Shown here: in pieces, positions 13,680 through 20,185 of the stretch | How the letters are laid out: every line of letters starts with the position of its first letter | How positions within the stretch are numbered: the first letter of the stretch is position 1 | Made by a program: the position numbers and the translations under genes | Notes under the pieces: generated by a model | Database searches by the model: none | What the model was told of the DNA's origin: nothing | Seen by the model: the letters and a program-made list of their open reading frames with translations, nothing else | NCBI GenBank assembly: GCA_031269165.1 | Contig: JAISZQ010000316.1 | Coordinates: 1-20,185, forward strand | Direction of reading: 5' to 3' | DNA length: 20,185 nt | Source of the DNA: Spirochaetaceae bacterium | Lineage (GTDB): Bacteria; Spirochaetota; Spirochaetia; Treponematales; Breznakiellaceae

Positions 13680-16600
13680 ATGAAAGGGTATGACGACGAC
13701 GAAGACAAGCTGCTGGAAAAGGGGGAGGATGCGGACGCGCCGGACGCGGCGGATGATTCCCCCGACTTTGACCTTGAACCCGACCCGCAAGCTGCCGAGC
13801 AAGAGCGGCTTTCCCTGTCGGCGCAGACCGCCATCGCCGCGCTTCGAGAGCGTTGGAACAGCACGGTTATACCCGCCGAACCCCTGACGCAGGCGGAGGC
13901 GACCTTTGACGCGATAAACGCCGCCCGCGAGGAAGCGAAAATGCGCAACGCCGAGAGTGCGTTGAAGGGTTCCGGCGGCATGGGAAGCGACTGGCTTGGA
14001 GGCGTCCTTTCAGCGCGCTACGCCGGCAGTGCGATTGCGAAAAACGAGGAGGATTGGGCGCGCTACAATGCGCGCATGGCGCAGGCGCAAATGAAGCTCG
14101 CGGGCATCGCGGCGAGGGCGAACGCCATAGCGCAAACGGACGCGCAGCGCACCGCAATAAAGCGGCATAATTACGAAATGCAGAAGCACCAGAAGCGCAC
14201 CGGACAGCGGTTCATGCGCGACGGCGACGGCATTTTGCAACCGGAGACAACGGAGGACGGGAAGCCCGTTTTTGACGAGGCAAATCTTGGAGAAATTGCG
14301 CACCACGAGACGAAGAAGCCCGTTCTTGGGCGGCGCGACAACGAAGGCACAATCCATTACTCGCTGCCCAACGCCGAGCACAACCGCGAAGACCCGACCG
14401 ACCCCAACCTTTACCACTATTTCCCCAAGTCCGGCAAAGTGCTGATCGGGCACGTTGACGACCTCGTAAACTCCCCCGACGCGCAAACGCGCAAAGTCGC
14501 GACGGCGGCGAACAAGAAACGCCGCGATGCGATTTCCGACGCGATGTTGAAGCCCATTGAGGCGCAGCGCAACGAAGCGGACAAAACGATAAACGACGCC
14601 CGGATAAAACTCGACAACCCCGAACGCCGCGCCGAGATAATGCGGCTGACGAGCGAGCTGGACGCGCTGAACGCCGATCCCGACGCCAAGGATGACGGCA
14701 CCGGTTACATCTTTGGAATCGGCGGCAGTGCCCTTGCCCGCGAACGCCACCGCGTCAACCGCGACAAAGCCGCCGCGATCCAGTCGCGCCTTGATGTTTT
14801 TGAGCAAGAGGACAGCGAGCTGAAAGCCATTCTCGACAAGGACAGCGACCAGAACCGCGCCCTTGACCGTTCAGAGCGTCTTATCAAAAACGTCAAGCTC
14901 GCCAGCGCAAAGGACGAATACGAAGAGCGCGAGCGGTATGTCCGAAGCAGCGCGTTCGCCGGGACGGAGCAGGAAAGAAAACAGATTTTGGACGCCATCG
15001 AAGCCAAGCGCAAAGAGCTGAAAATGGAGTTGAGCGAGCGCGGCAAGCAGGAGGCGGCGGAGGAAGCGTTCATCAAAAACACGACCAAGGCGGCGAAAGA
15101 GCGGGCGGCAAAAGTAGCGGAAGCATTTCAGACACGCGAAGACATGGAAGAGTTTGCCTCCGCCATCCAAGCGCGAAGCCGCGTTGTTCAGGAAGCCAAG
15201 GCGAAGCTGGACACGAGCAAGACCCCCGAAGAATACAAGGCGAACAAAGCAGCGTTTGATGCCGCCAGAGTCGCTTTCATTAACGATTCCGAACAATTTA
15301 AGGCGGACATTGGCGAAACCGAAAAAGCGCGCAAGGCGGCGGTGTCCGCGCAGGTGCGGCAGATGATTGAAAAGCTGGAAAAGGGAGAGGAAGCGACGCT
15401 GTTTGGCGATTACAGCTACGAGGGGACAGTAGAACACATGCGCGAGCGTGCGGAAAAATCATTAGACATTCTCCGTGCCAAAGAAAAAGCAGAAGGCGGA
15501 TACACTTTTTCCGTCTTTTCACAAGACCTTCTCTCTTTCATAGGATTGGAATTTGAGGCTTTGAAAAACTACGCGCTCGGCAGAAGCAAGGCGCACGCGA
15601 CCGCAATCCTCGAAGCGGAGGAGATAAAAGACTTCGTCGGCGAGTTCAGAACGGAGCGCGAGATTACGGAATTAATCGAAAAGACCGCCAAATACTCCGC
15701 CGACCTGAAAGCGGGCAAGAACATCGTCGAGCCGGAAGACTCCATCGCCCCGCTTGGGCACAGGTCATACAATCTCGGCACCTTGCAGCGACTAATAAAC
15801 TCCTATAAAAATGGTGACGAGAGAGAGATTAGCACGTTTCTATCATCTTTCGGGTCAGGAGTTTCCTTTGACGTCACCTCCTTCGTATCGTCTCTGGCAA
15901 ACAGAGTGGAAACGCCGGACGATCTCGCCAAGAGACACGTCCTTCAAGCCGAAGTTTTGCGTTTGACGGACAAGCATGACGGCACCTCCGACCTGTTGGG
16001 CAGTGCGCTGGGCAACGCGGCGGGCTTTGCGGCCACGATGGCGGCAGGCGGGGCGACAGGCGGGGCGGTGGGGAGCGTGATTCCCATTGTCGGAACTGCC
16101 GCAGGCACTGCCGTAGGCACGGTGTCGGCGGGTTTGGGGAAAGCTATCCATATCGCAAGGAGCATATCCGCCGTGCAAAAAATAGCACGAGTAAGCGCAT
16201 TCATGGGCAAGTGGACATTGCCCGCCGCCATGATGTCCATCGGCGAAATGAACGACCAGACGTTCAGCTGGGGCGATCTCGCGTTTAACACTGCGGCAAA
16301 CGTCCCCGTTTTGATTATTTCGGAGCGAATCCCCGACAAATTATCCGACAGGTTGATGAAGGCGGTCAGGCAGGATGGCAGCATCGCCCGCTTTGCCGCG
16401 CAAACGGCTATCCGGCTGCCTGTCGCCTCCGTCAATGAAATTATCTCCGACCCCATCAGCGAAGGCTTGAACGGCGACATCCTCAAATATCTGCAAGAGC
16501 CTGAAAAAGCGTGGAAGGGCAACACCGCCGCCGCCATCGGGTTCACCATTTTTGAAGCGTTTTCCCCCCGAAAACTGCGCGGGTTCAAGTTCGACAGGAA

Positions 16601-19600
16601 TACCGGCAGGGTGACAATCGGGCAGAACGAATTTCAGCGCGTATGGGGCGATTATGGCGAAACGCGCCTGCTTGGCGATTTGCGCAAATCCAACGCGCAA
16701 CTCATCTCCAATTACTCCGAGACGGCGAAAAGCGTTTCCTCCATTTTTGGATCCGCCCTGCGAAACGACGGCAGCGTTGAGAGCGAGCAAGCCAAGGAAC
16801 TGGCTGCAATCCTCCCGCAGTGGCAAAAGGACAACTGGGAAAAGGTTAAGACCGAATACGCCGACGCGCTGAACAAGTATAAAAGCAGCATTGAGGAGAG
16901 CCGGGACTTGCGCTCCGAAGTCGAAGCCGAGGCGACCTTTGGCGCGTGGGTGAACGGCGTCGCCGCCGCCGCACTCGACATCAACGACCGCTTTGCAAAA
17001 TACCACCTCGCTCTTAAAAACATAGACAGTCCCACTTACAAGGGCGCGGACGGCAATGCCCGCCCGAAGCCGGATACCGTCGGCGGCAACGCCGCGACCG
17101 GCGAAGGCGGGATTGAGCTGGCACAGCAACGCGTTGCGGCGAAGGCACTTGTGCGCCTTGCGCTGGGCGCGGGCGGCGTTGTTGACGAAGAGACTGGTGA
17201 GACAAGAACCATCCCCACCGGCGAGGACGCGGAGGCGCTGGAAGCGCTCGGCAAGGCGTTGGGCGAGCCGGTTTTTGACAGGGACGAGAACGGGCGCACT
17301 GTTTTAAGCGAAAGCGCGTTCAAGTGGTTCAACAGCATCGCCGGTGACGCCGCCGCCATGTTCAAGTTTGAGACGAAGGCGGTGGCAAACGCCCGCATTG
17401 CGGCGGACAGGGCGCAGGCGGGTATTGCAACGCCCGGCGCAACAGGCGCAGGCGCAACGGGCGGATCGGGTGCGGCGGCGACAGGCGGAACAGCCGCCCC
17501 AGCCCCCGCCGTTCCACAAGGATTTTCGGAAGGCGTGGCGGTGACGGTGAGAGAGACACCAGAGAGCGTTGGAAAAGGAAAAGCCGCCGCGCCTTCCGTC
17601 CACAATTCCCCCCAAGAACGCGACGCCTACGTTTTTCACGCCCTCGCCAAGGCATTGAACAGAGGGAACGAGGTGCAGGCTGGAAGCCCCGCGTTTGCCA
17701 GGGCGACAAACATCTTCAACCGGTTGACAAGGGCGGTGAACCGCTATGCGCCGGTTTCCCTGAAAGGAAAAGGGAAAATCTTCGCCAATGGCGTGCGGGT
17801 GATAATGGAGGATGACGGCAGCGGCGGCGTCAGCTACGACAGAAACACCCAGACGCTGGTTGTTTCCATCGGCGCGCTCGCCAAAAATGACGGGAGCACA
17901 GGACGTCTTTCCGCCGGGCCGTCCACCAGTGCCAAAGGCGCGGAGGCGTTCCGCAACGCAAATCTGCGGTTCGAGCTTCTAATAAACGAGGAAGCCATTC
18001 ACGCCATCGCGGTCTTTGTCGCAAAGGGAATGGACGTCTCGTTTAGCCAAATGTGGGACGCCATGAGCGGAACCGAAGCCGCCCGCGACATTATTCAAGT
18101 CTATCTTGCCAATAAAGGCGATGGTCGAATAACCAAAAAGAAGGCGGTGGAACTCTATGAACTGCGCGTTGCAGAAATCGCAGAGAAGCAGACAGGAAGC
18201 GAAGAAGATAAAGTCAAGAAAGCCCGTGAAATTTTGTCGGATTCCCTCTTCCACGAATACGTCCGCGCCGTCGTGCAGGGGCGTTCGTCCTTTAAGGCGA
18301 TTACGGAAATGACCTCTTTCTCGAGAACCCGCCTCGCAAACTTCTTCGCTCGTTTCATCAGTCTCCTGAAAGATTATGCTCGCAGGTTAAGAGACGCGCC
18401 TACCCCCGTCATAGACAAGATTAAAGCAACAATTGAAAACGTGGAGGCGTATCATACGGAGTTGATGAACGCGATTGAAGGCAAGACCGAAGACGAGGTT
18501 TCGGACAAAGAAGGAGACGGCGCAAAGCCTGACGCCAACGCACCGCCCCCGCCCGCCGACACTGAAGCCAACGCCGCCGCCCAATCCGCCCAGCCACAAG
18601 AACCCGCAACCCCGCCCGCGAAGTCTCAGGCACAAGCCGCCCCGCCCGCAAAGCCGGAACCCGCAAGGCAGGAACCCATACAACAGCCCTCTCTATTCGA
18701 CGCCGCCCCGGTCTCAGGCGCAAAAAGCACAATAGAAGAATTGAACGTTTCCGACGTCCGCCTGTCCGACGAGGTCAAGCAGTTCAAGGAAAACGCCGAC
18801 GAGCGCGGCGTTGTGCGCGAGCTGGGCAAGTTCAACCCCAATTTGTCCGGTCTCATCCTCGTCTGGCGGCGCAAAGACGGACGCCTCGAAGTTGTCAGCG
18901 GACGCCACCGCCTCGCCGCCGCCCAGCGCGACGGCTTCAAGACGATTGTCGCCAGAGTCTTCAACGAAAGCGACGGTTTTTCCGTAAACGACGCAAAGGT
19001 TATCGACGCCTACTCCAACATACTCGACGACAAGGGAGCCGTCAGCGACTACGTGCGTTTCTTCCGCGACCGCAAATTAACCGAGGAACAGGCGAGAGAG
19101 GCGGGGCTTCTCTACGAAACGCGCGGCACGCAAGGGTTCTATATTGGGACATATGGAAGCGCAGACCTCCAAGCGGCGTTTTTGGCTGGAAATATAGGCG
19201 TGGAGAAAACGGCGGCGATTGCGAAAGGCGCGCCGAACAACGCCGAGTTTCAAGCGGAGGCAATGCGCTTTTCCGCCGACGCGACCGTCTATGAAACGGC
19301 GGATTACATTCGCTCGATCACGGCGATTTCCCGGCAGGCGAAACCGGCGGAACAGCTCGACCTTTTCGGCTTCGACCTTGGGTATTTTGAGGAGAGCAAA
19401 AAAATGGCGAAAGCCGCCGCCAGTATGCGCAACGAACTTATCCGGGAACGCGGCATCTTGGCGAAAGTGCAGGGCATGAACTCCAAGCAGGCGAAGGCGA
19501 CGCTGAAAGCGAACAACGTCTCCGTCAGCTCCGAGCCGGAAAGCATCAGGGAAAGAATCGCGCAATTAGACAAGGAAAACGCCGAACTGGAAAATTGGCA

Positions 19601-20185
19601 CCTTGACCGCGACCTTGTTAACGCCGTGCGCGCAAGGGCGGGATTGGACATCATTGACGACCTCAAACTGCCGCCACCAGCGGAGAAGACAAAAGCAATT
19701 TCTGGGGAACCGAAAACGGTTGACGCCGGAGGAAAAGACGGCGCGGTTGGAGACGCGCCCGCGCCGCAGGCGACTGCGGAAAGCAAAGAACCCGGCATTT
19801 CGGGTGATGCAAGTGCATCGCCCGCCCCAGAACCCCTATCCCCCGCACAGGCACCGGCGGAGGTTCCAAACCGCCTGAACATCCAGCCGGTCAAGGCGAG
19901 GTTGACCCCGGCGCAGCGCAACGCGGAGGCAAGTTTTGCCAATAGTCTGAACAACCGGACGGACGCGGAAATTGATGCCGAATACGACGCGCTGCCAGAA
20001 TCGCACGGGGGGACTGTGTTCGGCGCGGATCACGCCAAGGAATTGTCTCCCGAATACCGCAATGACCGGCGCGCAATGAACGTGGCCGTGCATGGTCCGG
20101 CGAGCACATATGCCACGGACCGCTTCCGGCGCGAACTGGCGAAAGTGAAGGCGGAGGACCGGGGGGCAAACACGGTCGTTGTTTT
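13680..20185 (+). CDS. Giant multi-domain 'polyvalent' phage protein, partial at the right edge
   Basis: One open frame from ATG 13680 to the window end, at least 2168 codons, no stop seen. In order: acidic N-terminus (1-40); charged Ala-rich helices and coiled coils (about 45-600); Gly/Ala hydrophobic segment (774-820) with a second hydrophobic patch near 845-860; helices (to about 1240); Ala/Gly/Pro linker (1245-1285); region with NEEAIHAIA (1436-1444); Pro/Ala linker (about 1617-1667); ParB-like domain (about 1683-1800, SGRHR at 1740-1744); helical region with LDLFGFD (about 1893); linker (2000-2064); and a C-terminal segment with ELSPEYR and VHGPAS (to 2168). Linker-separated domains beside virion genes match polyvalent proteins of phages and conjugative elements, thought to be injected with DNA. 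Individual activities are inferred. Confidence 0.8.
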   Translation, partial: MKGYDDDEDKLLEKGEDADAPDAADDSPDFDLEPDPQAAEQERLSLSAQTAIAALRERWNSTVIPAEPLTQAEATFDAINAAREEAKMRNAESALKGSGGMGSDWLGGVLSARYAGSAIAKNEEDWARYNARMAQAQMKLAGIAARANAIAQTDAQRTAIKRHNYEMQKHQKRTGQRFMRDGDGILQPETTEDGKPVFDEANLGEIAHHETKKPVLGRRDNEGTIHYSLPNAEHNREDPTDPNLYHYFPKSGKVLIGHVDDLVNSPDAQTRKVATAANKKRRDAISDAMLKPIEAQRNEADKTINDARIKLDNPERRAEIMRLTSELDALNADPDAKDDGTGYIFGIGGSALARERHRVNRDKAAAIQSRLDVFEQEDSELKAILDKDSDQNRALDRSERLIKNVKLASAKDEYEERERYVRSSAFAGTEQERKQILDAIEAKRKELKMELSERGKQEAAEEAFIKNTTKAAKERAAKVAEAFQTREDMEEFASAIQARSRVVQEAKAKLDTSKTPEEYKANKAAFDAARVAFINDSEQFKADIGETEKARKAAVSAQVRQMIEKLEKGEEATLFGDYSYEGTVEHMRERAEKSLDILRAKEKAEGGYTFSVFSQDLLSFIGLEFEALKNYALGRSKAHATAILEAEEIKDFVGEFRTEREITELIEKTAKYSADLKAGKNIVEPEDSIAPLGHRSYNLGTLQRLINSYKNGDEREISTFLSSFGSGVSFDVTSFVSSLANRVETPDDLAKRHVLQAEVLRLTDKHDGTSDLLGSALGNAAGFAATMAAGGATGGAVGSVIPIVGTAAGTAVGTVSAGLGKAIHIARSISAVQKIARVSAFMGKWTLPAAMMSIGEMNDQTFSWGDLAFNTAANVPVLIISERIPDKLSDRLMKAVRQDGSIARFAAQTAIRLPVASVNEIISDPISEGLNGDILKYLQEPEKAWKGNTAAAIGFTIFEAFSPRKLRGFKFDRNTGRVTIGQNEFQRVWGDYGETRLLGDLRKSNAQLISNYSETAKSVSSIFGSALRNDGSVESEQAKELAAILPQWQKDNWEKVKTEYADALNKYKSSIEESRDLRSEVEAEATFGAWVNGVAAAALDINDRFAKYHLALKNIDSPTYKGADGNARPKPDTVGGNAATGEGGIELAQQRVAAKALVRLALGAGGVVDEETGETRTIPTGEDAEALEALGKALGEPVFDRDENGRTVLSESAFKWFNSIAGDAAAMFKFETKAVANARIAADRAQAGIATPGATGAGATGGSGAAATGGTAAPAPAVPQGFSEGVAVTVRETPESVGKGKAAAPSVHNSPQERDAYVFHALAKALNRGNEVQAGSPAFARATNIFNRLTRAVNRYAPVSLKGKGKIFANGVRVIMEDDGSGGVSYDRNTQTLVVSIGALAKNDGSTGRLSAGPSTSAKGAEAFRNANLRFELLINEEAIHAIAVFVAKGMDVSFSQMWDAMSGTEAARDIIQVYLANKGDGRITKKKAVELYELRVAEIAEKQTGSEEDKVKKAREILSDSLFHEYVRAVVQGRSSFKAITEMTSFSRTRLANFFARFISLLKDYARRLRDAPTPVIDKIKATIENVEAYHTELMNAIEGKTEDEVSDKEGDGAKPDANAPPPPADTEANAAAQSAQPQEPATPPAKSQAQAAPPAKPEPARQEPIQQPSLFDAAPVSGAKSTIEELNVSDVRLSDEVKQFKENADERGVVRELGKFNPNLSGLILVWRRKDGRLEVVSGRHRLAAAQRDGFKTIVARVFNESDGFSVNDAKVIDAYSNILDDKGAVSDYVRFFRDRKLTEEQAREAGLLYETRGTQGFYIGTYGSADLQAAFLAGNIGVEKTAAIAKGAPNNAEFQAEAMRFSADATVYETADYIRSITAISRQAKPAEQLDLFGFDLGYFEESKKMAKAAASMRNELIRERGILAKVQGMNSKQAKATLKANNVSVSSEPESIRERIAQLDKENAELENWHLDRDLVNAVRARAGLDIIDDLKLPPPAEKTKAISGEPKTVDAGGKDGAVGDAPAPQATAESKEPGISGDASASPAPEPLSPAQAPAEVPNRLNIQPVKARLTPAQRNAEASFANSLNNRTDAEIDAEYDALPESHGGTVFGADHAKELSPEYRNDRRAMNVAVHGPASTYATDRFRRELAKVKAEDRGANTVVV
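15999..16260 (+). other. Gly/Ala-rich hydrophobic segment of the giant protein
   Basis: Residues about 774-820 are almost only Gly, Ala, Val, Thr and Ile with frequent small-residue spacing (AAGGATGGAVGSVIPIVG, then GTAAGTAVGTV), followed by a basic helix and a second hydrophobic patch (WTLPAAMMSIG). This is the look of a membrane-inserting glycine-zipper stretch, as in proteins ejected from virions to breach the cell envelope. Its membrane role is inferred. Confidence 0.5.
18726..19080 (+). other. ParB-like (ddrB-ParB) domain of the giant protein
   Basis: Residues about 1683-1800. STIEELNVSDVRLS, then LILVWRRKDGRLEVVSGRHR (SGRHR at 1740-1744) and LAAAQRDGFKTIVARVF are the strand-loop-helix signature of the ParB/sulfiredoxin fold, in which the (S/D)G-x-HR loop binds nucleotide. 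It is followed by DAKVIDAYSNI and a helical stretch, as in the ddrB-like ParB domains of polyvalent proteins. In ParB proteins this fold is a CTPase or nuclease; which applies here is unknown. Confidence 0.7.

Noticed and set aside
14010..14807. Long - strand frames opposite the giant gene (also 16341-17129 and 19304-19954)
   Set aside because: They are expected in GC-rich DNA opposite a long coding frame; their products have no domains and the + strand frame is continuous with recognisable motifs.
1..20185. CRISPR array, transposase or integrase
   Set aside because: No regularly spaced repeat-spacer unit and no DDE, serine or tyrosine recombinase signature was seen on either strand.

Overview
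This window reads as the virion (structural and lysis) module of a tailed phage or prophage. Nearly all genes lie on the + strand and are tightly packed, with 4-bp overlaps or short gaps. The anchors are a major capsid protein of the N4 gp56/DUF4043 type (2691-4190), a scaffold-like protein just upstream, two related head-tail-adaptor-like proteins, a holin/lipoprotein/coiled-coil group that looks like a lysis cassette, and three large tail or fibre-type proteins. The terminase large subunit, portal, endolysin, integrase and replication genes are not visible. The host cannot be named from the sequence. GC-rich codon choice, very Ala/Pro-rich linkers and A/C-rich leaders with few Shine-Dalgarno sites would fit a Verrucomicrobiota-type host, but this is a weak inference.

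Layout. Positions 1-735 hold no convincing gene: they contain T-runs, two hairpins and an exact 24-bp direct repeat. A small basic protein (736-1308) follows. The next 89-bp gap holds three DnaA-box-like 9-mers at exact 11-bp spacing and a 19-bp palindrome touching the next start codon. Then come the scaffold-like protein (1398-2576), major capsid protein (2691-4190), an intergenic long inverted repeat (4195-4278), a charged unknown protein (4335-4817), holin-like (4842-5237), lipoprotein (5257-5577), membrane-anchored coiled-coil protein (5582-5842), adaptor 1 (5862-6650), a beta-rich protein with an internal duplication (6663-8882), a translationally coupled pair of aromatic/Gly-rich fibre-like proteins (8910-10325 and 10322-11572), and a low-complexity Ala/Pro/Thr protein (11624-12892). 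Adaptor 2 (12889-13638) is encoded on the opposite strand, wedged between + strand genes.

The last third is one reading frame, from 13680 off the right edge: at least 2168 codons with no stop. It carries long coiled coils, a Gly/Ala-rich hydrophobic segment, an EExxH motif, a ParB-like domain with the SGRHR signature, and at the very edge a motif that in other large phage proteins precedes a P-loop (zeta-toxin-like) kinase. Domains are separated by Pro/Ala-rich linkers. This is the architecture of a phage 'polyvalent protein', a giant multi-domain protein thought to be packaged and injected with the genome to counter host defences or prepare the cell. It is the most interesting object in the window.

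Working model: scaffold and capsid protein build the head; the adaptor-like, beta-rich and fibre-like proteins build the neck and host-recognition apparatus; the holin/spanin-like trio releases progeny; and the giant protein may travel in the virion. The single reversed adaptor paralogue and the structured leader before the scaffold gene suggest regulation beyond a simple late operon.
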